Source: DAITQM01 sp039794245 (GTDB taxonomy: Bacteria > Pseudomonadota > Gammaproteobacteria > Xanthomonadales > Wenzhouxiangellaceae). From it: a stretch of DNA of 64,000 nucleotides. Positions 1-7,879 of this stretch are shown here, in pieces (within the stretch, counting starts at the first letter, position 1; each line of letters begins with the position of its first letter). The notes under the pieces were generated by a model. That model did not search any database. It was not told the DNA's origin and saw only the letters and a list, made by a program, of their open reading frames with translations. The stretch lies in the NCBI GenBank assembly GCA_039794245.1, contig JBDIVS010000009.1, positions 1 to 64,000 of the forward strand, in the 5' to 3' direction. Position numbers and translations under genes: made by a program.

Positions 1-123
1 CTTGTGCAGGCGAATGTTCATAGGGGCTGGCTCCAGAGGTCATCAATCAGGTCGCGCATCGCTTCGCGACCCACAAAGAGTGCATGACGTTTGGAATCTA
101 TGCAATCGTCCGGTACCCTACAC

Positions 124-1155
124 CTAGGGAAGAACCTCGTCAACCATGACGTGGACGAATCGCTCTGGTTCCTCAAAAGGTGGGTTGTGCGCCGACTGCT
201 CGAACCATATAAGCCGCTTGCACGGCGCATCGATTGTATTGAAGTACTGCTCTGCGAGGATAGAGGGGACGTGCCAGTCGTGGCGGCCAAGAAGAAAGAC
301 GACCGGCACCTGGAGGCGGCGGTAATGCGTGAGGTCAAGTTTCGAATACTCGGGCCGCAGGTTCTCCAACGAGAACCGGTTGCCTCGTCCGAACCTCACC
401 AGGTCCGAGAGATCGGCCTCGTCAGTGTTCAAGGCGGCCCAGATCAGTTTCCCGGTGGAAAGGCCCTGGCGCAGGGAACCGCCGAATTTCTCCACCCACT
501 CGCCCAGGTTCAACTCGTCGTCGACCGACTTCGGTCCGGGATCCATGGCACGCAATTGCGCGATCGCACGGCGGTTGTCGCGCTCGATGGCCTGATCCAG
601 CGCCCACTGATAGGAGACACGCTCGTCTTCGGCGAAGTTGGCGACCTGACCGATGCCCACGTACGCAGCGACTTTCTCGGGGTGCTGGTAAGCGTAAATC
701 ATCCCTAGCTCGGTACCCCAGGAGTGCGCCAAGAGGATGACCTTGTCCTGGCCGAAACGCTGCCGGACGAGGTCAACCAGTTCGTCGAGGTCGCGCTCGA
801 ACTGTGCAAGGGTCATGGAGTTGCGGGGGATGTCGGAATGATAGGAGCGTCCCGTACCGCGTTGCTCCCAATAGACCATGAGGAAGTGTTGTTCCAGCGC
901 GGCATCGTAGTGGCGAAACAACGCCGACTCGCCAACGCCGGGGCCGCCGTGCAGGAGGATGACGGCCGGGTTGCGCGTGTCCACGCCGCGAAACCAGACG
1001 CTCTGCGAGATGCCGCCGATCGCCAGCATCTCCATGGTCGCAATGCTGCCGGGAACGACGCGCCCCTCCGCGTCGGTAAAAGGACGAGTACAGGTGCAAC
1101 CGACGATAGATAGCAACATGGCTATCCCCAGAATGGGAATCAGGCTACGGGCCAT
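124..1155 (-). CDS. alpha/beta hydrolase lipoprotein, proline iminopeptidase-like
   Basis: 343 aa. The N-terminus is a lipoprotein signal (IVGC lipobox, Cys at about residue 20), so the enzyme is probably anchored in the envelope. The fold is alpha/beta hydrolase: oxyanion motif HGGPG near residue 70, nucleophile elbow AHSWGT near 144, acid in GRHDWHVP near 291 and histidine in QSAHNPPFEEPE near 320. This arrangement is that of S33 proline iminopeptidases and related hydrolases. The true substrate cannot be read from sequence; peptide, ester or lactone are all possible. It is the last gene of a minus-strand accessory array. The 123 bases beyond its stop hold no gene I can support. Confidence 0.85.
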   Translation of the reverse strand: MARSLIPILGIAMLLSIVGCTCTRPFTDAEGRVVPGSIATMEMLAIGGISQSVWFRGVDTRNPAVILLHGGPGVGESALFRHYDAALEQHFLMVYWEQRGTGRSYHSDIPRNSMTLAQFERDLDELVDLVRQRFGQDKVILLAHSWGTELGMIYAYQHPEKVAAYVGIGQVANFAEDERVSYQWALDQAIERDNRRAIAQLRAMDPGPKSVDDELNLGEWVEKFGGSLRQGLSTGKLIWAALNTDEADLSDLVRFGRGNRFSLENLRPEYSKLDLTHYRRLQVPVVFLLGRHDWHVPSILAEQYFNTIDAPCKRLIWFEQSAHNPPFEEPERFVHVMVDEVLP

Positions 1156-1198
1156 GGTGCTATTCCCTTTGGAAATTGGTGTTGGTCTGGCAGCCTCG

Positions 1199-1615
1199 TC
1201 ATATGGCCGCGGACTCTGTGAGGACTGACTCTATCCGTGTAAGCACTTTAGGCCACCCGCTACCCATACCTTGGAATGCGTTTTTTCCAATGGGTGAGTC
1301 AAGGTCGAAGCCCTTGTGTTCCAGCGACAAGCGGGTGCCTTCGCCTTCGGCCTGTAGTCGCCAGGTAATGGTAGTGTTCAGAGTGCCCGGCGCGAATGAA
1401 TAAGAGAGAAGCTTCTCATGTTCCACTGCAAGAACCTCACAGGGTTGCCGACCCCATTGCCCCATATCCAGCGTGAAGTGATGACCGACGACCGGCCGAA
1501 CGTCCCCGGCAGCCCACCATTGGGCATGGAGCACAGGGTCTGTCAGCGCCGCCCATACCTTGGCCGGAGGGTGCGGAATGAACTGTGTGAGTTGGATCAG
1601 GCCGGGTTCGATCAT
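1199..1615 (-). CDS. AHSA1/SRPBCC-domain protein
   Basis: 138 aa, the full length of an AHSA1 (activator of Hsp90 ATPase homologue 1-like) START-fold protein. It opens with FIPHPPAKVWAALTDP and has the central WR...GEGTRLSLEHKGF segment usual in the family. These proteins have a hydrophobic ligand cavity; few have a known ligand. Its start codon overlaps the stop of the upstream arsR-type gene (ATGA type), so the two are translationally coupled. An ArsR-AHSA1 pair is a recurrent two-gene unit in proteobacteria, and the regulator presumably controls this gene. Confidence 0.85.
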   Translation of the reverse strand: MIEPGLIQLTQFIPHPPAKVWAALTDPVLHAQWWAAGDVRPVVGHHFTLDMGQWGRQPCEVLAVEHEKLLSYSFAPGTLNTTITWRLQAEGEGTRLSLEHKGFDLDSPIGKNAFQGMGSGWPKVLTRIESVLTESAAI

Positions 1616-1929
1616 TTCTGTTTCTCCTTGTCGAGGGTTTCGTTTAGTGCGCGCAGGCGCTGCTGCCAGTACCGCTCAAAGGGATGCAGCCAGTCCCTGA
1701 CCTCAGACAAGGGCGGCGCATTCAAGTGGTAGACACGCTGACGGCCGCGTATCTCTTCCGAGACAAGCCCCACATTTCTCAGCACTTGCAGGTGCTCGGA
1801 AACGGCAGGTCGGTTCAGGTCGAACTCCGAGGCAATGTCGCCTGCGGCGCGCGGGCTGTCACGCAACAACTCGAGGATGCGTCGTCTGACCGGATTGGAC
1901 AGGGCACCAAAAATATCGGTAACTGGCAT
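1612..1929 (-). CDS. ArsR-family winged-helix repressor
   Basis: 105 aa, the usual size for ArsR/SmtB. The winged helix runs from about residue 4 (FGALSNPVRRRILELL) through the recognition helix RPAVSEHLQVLRNVGLV to the wing EIRGRQRVYHL. No Cys-Xaa-Cys metal site is present, so it is of the non-metal type usually paired with AHSA1 genes. It leads a two-gene operon with the AHSA1 protein and has a perfect inverted repeat inside its own promoter, which argues for autoregulation. Confidence 0.9.
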   Translation of the reverse strand: MPVTDIFGALSNPVRRRILELLRDSPRAAGDIASEFDLNRPAVSEHLQVLRNVGLVSEEIRGRQRVYHLNAPPLSEVRDWLHPFERYWQQRLRALNETLDKEKQK

Positions 1930-1936
1930 GGCCCGA

Positions 1937-1966
1937 ATAATATGTCGGATATTTCCGACATGTCAA
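1937..1966 (-). promoter_or_regulatory. arsR-AHSA1 promoter with operator palindrome in the spacer
   Basis: Read on the minus strand, TTGACA (1966-1961) and TATTAT (1942-1937) are 18 bp apart. The spacer and -10 edge are occupied by a perfect 8-bp inverted repeat, ATGTCGGA-TATT-TCCGACAT (1942-1961). The start codon of the repressor lies 8 bp downstream of the -10, so the transcript is leaderless or nearly so. The layout predicts repression by direct occlusion of RNA polymerase. Confidence 0.75.
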
Positions 1967-2069
1967 CGGTGATGGCAGCATGAAGAAGGAGAGCCTTTGC
2001 GCGTTGGCATAGGAAGCATAAACGTCTGCACACCGCCAGTTTGGTTGTTGCTCATGACGCGACATTGGC

Positions 2070-2510
2070 TCAGGACTTGCTCGCCGCGTCGTACCGTCGC
2101 TGCATCTCGTCCGTAGTGATGTCCTCGATGTGATGACCGATGAGCCAGCGGTGACCGAAAGGGTCGCGGATGGTGCCGGAGCGCTCGCCGTAGAAATGAT
2201 CCTCGGGCGCGCGCTCGAGCGTGGCGCCGGCCTGCACCGCCCGGGCGATCATGGCATCGGCATCATCCACATGCAGATGGATCGTGACCGGCGTCGCGCC
2301 GATCGTGGAGGCCGAGCGGATGCCGCGCTCCGGAAACTCGTCGGAAAGCATGACCGTCATCGCGCCGAACGCGAGCTCGGCGTGGCCGATGCGCCCGCTC
2401 GGCTCGGTGAGGCGGAATTTCTCCTGCACGCCGAAGGCGCGCCGGTAAAAAACAATTGCGGCGGCGGCATCGGATACGCAGAGATAAGCAAAGACCTCTT
2501 CGATTTTCAT
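2070..2510 (-). CDS. VOC-family (glyoxalase/bleomycin-resistance fold) protein
   Basis: 146 aa from the start at 2510, chosen because AAGGAG lies 8 bases upstream. It is a PhnB-type vicinal-oxygen-chelate protein: FAYLCVSDAAAAIVFYRRAFG at the N-terminus, HAELAFGAMTVMLSDEFPE in the middle and IRDPFGHRWLIGHHIEDI near the C-terminus. The RDPFGHRW segment is a VOC hallmark. The reaction is not determinable. It sits among other VOC and YCII genes. Confidence 0.85.
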   Translation of the reverse strand: MKIEEVFAYLCVSDAAAAIVFYRRAFGVQEKFRLTEPSGRIGHAELAFGAMTVMLSDEFPERGIRSASTIGATPVTIHLHVDDADAMIARAVQAGATLERAPEDHFYGERSGTIRDPFGHRWLIGHHIEDITTDEMQRRYDAASKS

Positions 2511-2668
2511 GGCATGACTCCTTCGACGGTTGCGGAGCGTCAATTCTCGCCCACTCGACGAGCATCGTACCGGCCATCGTCAGCCGGCTTCAGACGCTCG
2601 TCGTAGTTCAGAATGTCAGAGTGCATCGCGATCTTCTTTCTTGGCCGTGCGGTTCCTCGCCCGACGTC

Positions 2669-3328
2669 TCATCGCGTGCCACCCTCAATGGATACCTTGT
2701 ATACCGCCAATTGCGCGGCGAAAGCCCGTTGGTAGGCGGGGCGCGCCTCGCCGCGGGCGACATAGGCAGCGAGGGTAGGGTATTCGCCTAGCAGACCCGA
2801 CGGCTTCAGTCGCAGCAGCGTGTGCACCATCATGAGATCGCCCGCGCTGAAGGCGCCATCGAGCCAGTCGGCATCGCCGAGGTGGTTCGAGAGTAGGCGC
2901 AGACGGTCGCGGACGCGATCCTTGACCAGCGGCAGGCGCTCCGCCGACCAGGACTTCTCGGCCTCCAGCAACGTGGCCGTGGCGAGCTCGAGGATCGGTG
3001 GCTCGACCGTGTTGAGCGCGGCAAACATCCACATGATCGCGCGTGAGCGGGCGTAGGCATCCATCGGCAGCAGGCCCGCGTGGCGTTCGGCGATGTGGAG
3101 CACGATTGCGCCGGTCTCGAACAGGGCGAGATCGCCTTCCTCATGGGTCGGAATCTGACCGAAGGGATGCAGCGCAAGATGCGCGGGTTCCTTCATCGCG
3201 GAGAACGAAAGCAGGCGCACCTCGTAAGGCTGCCCCACTTCTTCCAGCGCCCAGCGCACGCGCATGTCGCGCGCGAGTCCCTGGCCGCGATCGGGGGAGC
3301 GTTCAAAGGCGGTGATGATGATGGTCAT
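2669..3328 (-). CDS. glutathione S-transferase family protein
   Basis: 219 aa from the ATG at 3328, where the protein opens MTIIITAFERSPDRGQGLAR. An open frame continues upstream but has no GST similarity. The N-terminal thioredoxin-like domain has the PFGQIPTHEEGDLALFETGAI segment (cis-Pro loop plus the ESxAI-like glutathione-binding site). An all-helical C-terminal domain follows, including DADWLDGAFSAGDLMM. Probably a soluble cytoplasmic enzyme; the electrophile is unknown. Confidence 0.88.
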   Translation of the reverse strand: MTIIITAFERSPDRGQGLARDMRVRWALEEVGQPYEVRLLSFSAMKEPAHLALHPFGQIPTHEEGDLALFETGAIVLHIAERHAGLLPMDAYARSRAIMWMFAALNTVEPPILELATATLLEAEKSWSAERLPLVKDRVRDRLRLLSNHLGDADWLDGAFSAGDLMMVHTLLRLKPSGLLGEYPTLAAYVARGEARPAYQRAFAAQLAVYKVSIEGGTR

Positions 3329-3341
3329 CGCGAGGCCCCTC

Positions 3342-3484
3342 AGCGCTTGTGAATCTTTCTGCTGCGCTCGGCATCTCGCGCCCCGGCGGTGCTCGCAATC
3401 CTCACGTACTTCAGTACGCTGCGGTTGCTGCGCTCCGGCGGAACGCAATCTGCCCTCGCTCGCGACGAAATCTTCACAAGCGCT
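3342..3484. repeat. intergenic palindromic repeat
   Basis: The whole gap between two genes is one large imperfect palindrome. The outer arms AGCGCTTGTGAA (3342-3353) and TTCACAAGCGCT (3473-3484) are perfect over 12 bp. The centre is CGTACT-TC-AGTACG (3405-3418). The right arm runs into the stop codon of the neighbouring YCII gene. The centre resembles that of the element at 32727-32907. It could be a dispersed mobile repeat or act as a transcript processing/termination structure. Confidence 0.7.
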
Positions 3485-3839
3485 ACCCCACGTAACACGG
3501 TGCGCACTCGCGCACCTCCACGCTCGCGAAGCGTGCGGCGGGGCAGCGCGCGGCGATGGCGAGGGCCTCGTCGCGATTCGCGCACTGGATAAGATAGAAG
3601 CCGCCCACCATTTCCTTCGCCTCGGCGAAGGGGCCGTCGCGGAGCACGGACTTGCCCTGGGCCTGTTGCACGCGCACGCCGTGTTTGTCCGGCCGCAGCG
3701 AGCGGCTGGCGAGCAACTGCCCGCGCCGGGTGAGTTCCTCGCCGAAGCGGACCATTTCGTCATACAGCGCCCGGCCCTCGGCTTCGCCGCGGGATTCGCG
3801 GTCCTCGCGCCGCTCGATGATCATCAATAGAAATTCCAT
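3483..3839 (-). CDS. YCII-domain protein (DGPF family)
   Basis: 118 aa, typical for the YCII/DGPF family. It begins MEFLLMIIE and carries the signature DGPFAEAKEMVGGFYLIQC near residues 68-86, which forms the dimeric alpha/beta barrel core. Members have no firm general function; several lie beside ECF sigma factors or VOC proteins, as here. The stop lies in the right arm of a palindromic repeat. Confidence 0.88.
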   Translation of the reverse strand: MEFLLMIIERREDRESRGEAEGRALYDEMVRFGEELTRRGQLLASRSLRPDKHGVRVQQAQGKSVLRDGPFAEAKEMVGGFYLIQCANRDEALAIAARCPAARFASVEVRECAPCYVG

Positions 3840-3858
3840 CGTGTTTGCCCTCTCGGTC

Positions 3859-4344
3859 TCAGCTACGTCGCGCCGCCTCGATCGCGGCGATGTCGATCTT
3901 ACCCATCGTCATCATCGCGTCGAAGGCGCGCTTGGCGGCCGCGGGGTCGGGGTCGGCGATCGCCTCTAGGAGCGCCCGCGGCGTGATCTGCCAGGACAGG
4001 CCCCATTTGTCCTTGCACCAGCCGCATGCGCTCTCCTGACCGCCGTTGCCGACGATCGCGTTCCAATAGCGGTCTGTTTCGGCCTGGTCGGCGGTTGCAA
4101 CCTGGAACGAGAACGCTTCGCTGTGCTTGAAGGCAGGGCCGCCGTTGAGGCCGATGCAGGGAATGCCCATCACGGTGAACTGGACGGTCAACACGTCGCC
4201 CACCCTGCCATCGGGGAAGTCCCCCGGCGCGCGGTACACGGCACCGACGGACGAGTCCGGGAAGGTCGCGGCGTAAAAACGCGCCGCATCCTCGGCGTCC
4301 AGGTCAAACCACAGGCAGACGGTGTTCTTTGCTGCGTTCGTCAT
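3859..4344 (-). CDS. VOC-family protein, PhnB/3-demethylubiquinone methyltransferase-like
   Basis: 161 aa. The sequence has the markers of the 3-dmu-9_3-mt subgroup of VOC proteins: LWFDLDAEDAARFYAATFPDS near the start, IGLNGGPAFKHSEAFSF in the middle, and CGWCKDKWGLSWQITPRAL followed by a helical end with AFDAMMTMGKIDIAAIEAA. Despite the old family name there is no methyltransferase domain. It lies 19 bp from one YCII gene and 42 bp from another. Confidence 0.88.
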   Translation of the reverse strand: MTNAAKNTVCLWFDLDAEDAARFYAATFPDSSVGAVYRAPGDFPDGRVGDVLTVQFTVMGIPCIGLNGGPAFKHSEAFSFQVATADQAETDRYWNAIVGNGGQESACGWCKDKWGLSWQITPRALLEAIADPDPAAAKRAFDAMMTMGKIDIAAIEAARRS

Positions 4345-4386
4345 GATCTTTCTCCATTGGGATTGAAACTGCGTGATCGAATGGCA

Positions 4387-4806
4387 TCACTTTGTTATGC
4401 CGCCGATGCCGATCTCGTGCATGCGTGCGACGGCCTCGGAGGGGCCGAAGTCTTCCAGCTCGAACAGCGGCCGCACCTCGATCTCTGCCGCGCCGCCGTC
4501 CACTGCGGGGTTGGGAAAGCGGCGTGTCCATTCCAGCGCCTCGTCGCGACTGCGGACCTGGATGAGCGTGTAGCCCGCGATGAGCTCCTTGGTCTCGGTG
4601 AACGGGCCGTCGGTCACGCTGCGCTTTTCGCCGTCGTAGCGGATGCGCCAGCCCACGCGGCTGGGCCTGAGGCCCGAACCGTCGAGCAGCACGCCCGCGC
4701 GCGCAAGTTCTTCGTGATAGGCGCCCATGCGGGCGAGCAGTTCTTCGCTCGGCATCACGCCCGCTTCGGAGTCCTTGGTTGCCTTGACGATGATCATGTA
4801 GCGCAT
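4387..4806 (-). CDS. YCII-domain protein (DGPF family)
   Basis: 139 aa. It opens MRYMIIVKATKDSEAG and contains the motif DGPFTETKELIAGYTLIQV near residues 77-95. This is the longer YCII subtype, with an extra N-terminal helix (SEELLARMGAYHEELARAG) and the C-terminal GGAAEIEVRPLFELEDF. It is a paralogue of the gene at 3483-3839. No sigma factor gene is adjacent, although this subtype is often next to one. Confidence 0.88.
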   Translation of the reverse strand: MRYMIIVKATKDSEAGVMPSEELLARMGAYHEELARAGVLLDGSGLRPSRVGWRIRYDGEKRSVTDGPFTETKELIAGYTLIQVRSRDEALEWTRRFPNPAVDGGAAEIEVRPLFELEDFGPSEAVARMHEIGIGGITK

Positions 4807-4815
4807 GACAGTCTA

Positions 4816-5247
4816 CTATTCGAATTTTTCGTTGACGATGACCATCCAGCCCAGGCCGAAGCGGTCGGTGAGCATGCCGAAGCAGGGCGCAAAGAAGGTC
4901 TTGCCGAGCGGCATCTGCACCTTGCCGCCGTCGGCAAGCGCATGGAATACGTGTTCCGCCGCCTTCTGATCCGGCATCTCGACCGAGAGCGAAAAGCCCT
5001 GGAAGGCCGGCGCTGAGGATGACTCCGGGGCGCCGCAGCCGTCTGAGGCCATGAGCATCGTCGTGCCGACCTTGAGCGAGGCATGCATCACCTTGTTCTC
5101 CCAGCCGGCCGGCAGTGGCATCGGCGGCTGCTCGGGGCTTTCCTTGTAGCGCATGAGAAAGACCTCGTCGGCGCCGAAGGCGCGCCGGTAAAAGTTGATC
5201 GCCTCTTCGCAGCGGCCGTTGAAGAAGACATAGGGTTCGATTTTCAT
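4816..5247 (-). CDS. VOC-family protein, PhnB-like
   Basis: 143 aa. It begins MKIEPYVFFNGRCEEAINFY, has ENKVMHASLKVGTTMLMASDG in the middle, and ends DRFGLGWMVIVNEKFE, the usual PhnB-like VOC layout. It is the first gene of the minus-strand VOC/YCII series; the genes downstream follow with gaps of 9 to 42 bp, suggesting one transcript from here to about 3483. Confidence 0.88.
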   Translation of the reverse strand: MKIEPYVFFNGRCEEAINFYRRAFGADEVFLMRYKESPEQPPMPLPAGWENKVMHASLKVGTTMLMASDGCGAPESSSAPAFQGFSLSVEMPDQKAAEHVFHALADGGKVQMPLGKTFFAPCFGMLTDRFGLGWMVIVNEKFE

Positions 5248-5680
5248 GTCGGGCTCCTTGGGGGTGAAATGTCAGAGCGGTCGGGATTGATCCGCTCATC
5301 CCTACGACGTGCGGGCGACGGCAGTTTCGACAACGCCGCACGAAAATTTTTGTGGGCGTGAAACCGACCCGGTGGTGGAAGGATTCATGGGCCTGCGAGG
5401 GTGATGATTGCCGATCGAACACGGACTCGCCTGGTGATGACTTTCCCCCTCGGCCGGGCGATGCCGCCATCCAACCGCTTGAACGGTCAGCGTGTAACTC
5501 ATTGAGTTTGCAAGGTGTTGTTGCCGACCCCTGTTGACTTCGGCGCCTCACAGGGGAGCGAGGCCGGAGAGAAAAACAGCGCGGAGAGAGCGAAATGGGG
5601 CCCGAGGCAGGCGAGGCGGCCGGGGCAGGAAGTCCGCAGGAATCCGCAGGAGTCCCCGCGAACACGTGGGAGCGCGCAAG
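5248..5680. other. intergenic, no gene supported
   Basis: This 430-bp stretch lies between the accessory array and the 3' side of the tmRNA gene. I see no open frame with recognisable protein features on either strand, no integrase, and no clear duplicate of the tmRNA 3' end that would mark the far end of an integrated element. Confidence 0.5.
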
Positions 5681-5686
5681 AAAAAA

Positions 5687-5713
5687 GGCCAACCGAGAAC
5701 GGTTGGCCTTTTT
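5687..5713 (-). terminator. Rho-independent terminator of ssrA
   Basis: A perfect 8-bp stem, GGCCAACC (5687-5694) and GGTTGGCC (5701-5708), encloses the loop GAGAAC. Read on the minus strand it ends in six T. It lies 4 bases past the CCA end of the tmRNA gene. A run of five T on the plus strand makes it potentially bidirectional. Confidence 0.85.
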
Positions 5714-5717
5714 ATAT

Positions 5718-6077
5718 TGGTGGAGGCGGCGGGAGTCGAACCCGCGTCCGTCAGTGATCCATCCCCGGCGCTACATGTTTAGCCCGTTCTATTGTTTCTC
5801 GCGCGGCGCCGCCCGAAGGGCAGGGCGGCTTGGCGCCAGTGCCGGTTTGATTTAACGCCTGGCCCCGGTCACCCGGTCAGACGCGATCCTGCTTGGGTGA
5901 TCTCCTGTTCCAGCCCACAGGCAGGCCGGGAGGAGAGCTAAAGCCGGTTTTTAGGCGGCGAGAGCGAAGTTGTCGTCGTTGGCAACTATAAGGTTTGTCA
6001 CAGGTTTTACGAGACTGGTGACGTGCTCGACATGCTCCAGGGTATTTCACGACTGCCGTCGAAGCCAGTACGCCCCC
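5718..6077 (-). ncRNA. ssrA: transfer-messenger RNA (tmRNA, 10Sa RNA)
   Basis: The 360-nt RNA starts GGGGGCGUACUGGCUUCGAC and ends in the tRNA-like T arm GGUUCGACUCCCGCC plus encoded CCA. The 5' GGGGGCG pairs with CGCCUCC at the 3' end to form the acceptor stem, with a G-U pair. The tag reading frame is GCC AAC GAC GAC AAC TTC GCT CTC GCC GCC TAA, giving (A)NDDNFALAA, a proteolysis tag close to ANDENYALAA of E. coli. It rescues stalled ribosomes with SmpB, whose gene lies 112 bp upstream on the same strand. Confidence 0.97.
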
Positions 6078-6189
6078 GGCGATCGGGTCCGCGGTTACCG
6101 GCCGCGGAGTGTACCTTTGGGAACCCCGCTGCGGCGGGGATACGAATAAGAATACCACAGCGGCGGAAAGTTCCGTCCGCGGGCGGCGG

Positions 6190-6678
6190 TTATTTGGCGC
6201 GCAGCAGGCGCTGTTTCTGCCGCGCCCAGTCGCGGTCTTTTTCGGCGGCCCGCTTGTCGTGCTGTTTTTTGCCGGTGGCGAGCGCGATTTCGACTTTGAC
6301 CTTGCCGCTTTTCCAGTACATTGCCACCGGCACCAGGGTCTTCCCCTGGCGTTCGACGGCGCCGATCAGGTGCGCCAGTTCGCGGCTGTGGAGCAGCAAC
6401 CGGCGGGTGCGTGTGGGATCGATCGCAACGTGGGTTGAGGCCGAAACCAGCGGCGTGATATGGGCGCCGAACAGGAACGCCTCGCCGTCCTTGAGCAGCA
6501 CGTAGCTTTCGCCGAACTGGATGCGTCCCTGGCGCAGGCTTTTGACTTCCCAGCCAGTCAGGGCGATGCCGGCCTCGAAGCGCTCTTCCAGGTGGTATTC
6601 GTGGCGGGCGCGCTTGTTGAGAGCGATGGTTTTGCCCGGCGTCGGGGCTGAGCCCTGTTTTTTTGGCGAGGCGGCCAT
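6190..6678 (-). CDS. smpB: SsrA-binding protein SmpB
   Basis: 162 aa from the ATG at 6678 (MAASPKKQGS); an upstream in-frame extension has no family support. The OB-fold core shows ARHEYHLEERFEAGIALTGW, EVKSLRQGR and DPTRTRRLLLH, and the basic tail RAAEKDRDWARQKQRLLRAK enters the ribosomal mRNA channel in trans-translation. SmpB binds the tRNA-like domain of tmRNA and delivers it to stalled ribosomes. It lies directly upstream of ssrA in the same orientation and divergent from ratA. Confidence 0.97.
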   Translation of the reverse strand: MAASPKKQGSAPTPGKTIALNKRARHEYHLEERFEAGIALTGWEVKSLRQGRIQFGESYVLLKDGEAFLFGAHITPLVSASTHVAIDPTRTRRLLLHSRELAHLIGAVERQGKTLVPVAMYWKSGKVKVEIALATGKKQHDKRAAEKDRDWARQKQRLLRAK

Positions 6679-6814
6679 GGGCGGGTGGAATAAAGCGAAA
6701 GATTCTATCATCCCTGGTAACGACTCACCCCCTAGCCCCCCTCTCACCCCCGCGGGGGCGCCGCGGAACGCCGGAGGGCTGTGCGCGGCCGGCGCCTGCG
6801 GTACACTCGCACCG

Positions 6815-7327
6815 ATGCCCGAGATTCAACGTCTGGCGCTGTTGCCTTTCAGCGCCGCCAGTATGTACGACCTGGTCCGCGATGTGCCGCGCTATCCGGA
6901 GTTTCTGAGCTGGTGCGTGGCGGCGACGGTCCACGAGGAAAGCACCGAGTGGCAGGTGGCCAGTCTGCGGGTGCGCCTGGGCGGCCTGGAGACGGTGTTC
7001 ATGACCGAAAACCGGCTGGCGGTCGGGCAGAGCCTGGAAATGCGCCTGCTCGACGGGCCGTTTTCGCGGCTCGAGGGCGATTGGCGCTTCGTGCCCTTGG
7101 GCGAGAACGGGTGCCGGGTATCGCTGAAGCTGCGTTTTGAATTCAACCGGCGCTGGCTGAGCGTGGCGTTTCAGCGCGGTTTTGCCCATATCGCCGACCG
7201 CCTGGTCGATGATTTTTGCCGCCGCGCCGAAGGGGTGCTGGGCGGGGCGCAGGACGAAGCCATCGCCGCAGAGACAACGCCCGATCGAGCGCCGGGATCG
7301 GAGCCGGATGCGGGACAGGCATCATGA
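6815..7327 (+). CDS. ratA: RatA-like START-domain protein (ubiquinone-binding/ribosome association)
   Basis: 170 aa from the ATG at 6815. It matches the SRPBCC ubiquinone-binding COQ10/RatA family: PFSAASMYDLVRDVPRYPEFL at the N-terminus, LEGDWRFVPLGENGCRVSL in the centre and LSVAFQRGFAHIADRLVDDF at the end. The family includes E. coli RatA (YfjG), reported to impede 70S assembly, and Coq10 quinone chaperones. The smpB/ratA/rnfH order is conserved in gammaproteobacteria. The last 30 residues are acidic and probably disordered. Its stop overlaps the rnfH start. Confidence 0.9.
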   Translation: MPEIQRLALLPFSAASMYDLVRDVPRYPEFLSWCVAATVHEESTEWQVASLRVRLGGLETVFMTENRLAVGQSLEMRLLDGPFSRLEGDWRFVPLGENGCRVSLKLRFEFNRRWLSVAFQRGFAHIADRLVDDFCRRAEGVLGGAQDEAIAAETTPDRAPGSEPDAGQAS

Positions 7328-7647
7328 CGAGTGCGATGATCGAGGTGGAGGTGGTTTACGCTCGGCCTGACCGGCAGTGGGTCTGGAAGGGGGTTTTGCC
7401 GGCCGGGGCGACGGTCGCTGACGCGCTTTTGGCCAGCGGGCTTTATACTGCGGCGCCGGAGTTGGCCGAAGATATTCCGGCGGTGGGGGTGTTCGGCGAG
7501 GTGTGTGCGTTGTCGCGGCCGCTGGCCGGCGGCGATCGGGTGGAGGTGTATCGCCGCCTGCGCCTGGATCCGCGTGAGGCGCGGCGTCTCAGGGCGGCTC
7601 GGGAACGGGCTGCGACATCGGCGCCTGGGGGTGGTCGTGGACGCTGA
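7324..7647 (+). CDS. rnfH: RnfH-family ubiquitin-like protein
   Basis: 107 aa. The start ATG overlaps the ratA stop (ATGA). It belongs to the UPF0125/RnfH beta-grasp family: IEVEVVYARPDRQWVWKGVL, PAGATVADAL, VGVFGEVCALSRPLAGGDRVEVYRRLRLDPREARR, with the typical basic tail. The family function is unsettled. It is coupled to ratA here as in most gammaproteobacteria. Some 230 bp without a recognisable gene separate it from the next CDS. Confidence 0.92.
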   Translation: MTSAMIEVEVVYARPDRQWVWKGVLPAGATVADALLASGLYTAAPELAEDIPAVGVFGEVCALSRPLAGGDRVEVYRRLRLDPREARRLRAARERAATSAPGGGRGR

Positions 7648-7879
7648 ATCCGCCCCGCTGGCGGGTCGGTCGGTCACGATGCCGGCTGCCCGCGGCTGTA
7701 CGGGGTTTCGCTGCACGGTCTGTTGTCCGGACGGGCAAACCGTCAGATGTCGCGCGCGGCGTTGCCTGGCGGTGAGACACGGCAGGCGGGAAACCCAATC
7801 TCGCGCCGGCGGGCGGTGATGCCGCGGCGCTTGATCCGGCACTTACTGCGGCTTGACCGATAAAAGGAACACTACGAAT

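Noticed and set aside
5248..5717. Integrase or attachment site next to ssrA
   Set aside because: I looked for a tyrosine recombinase and a duplicated ssrA 3' end and found neither in this window.
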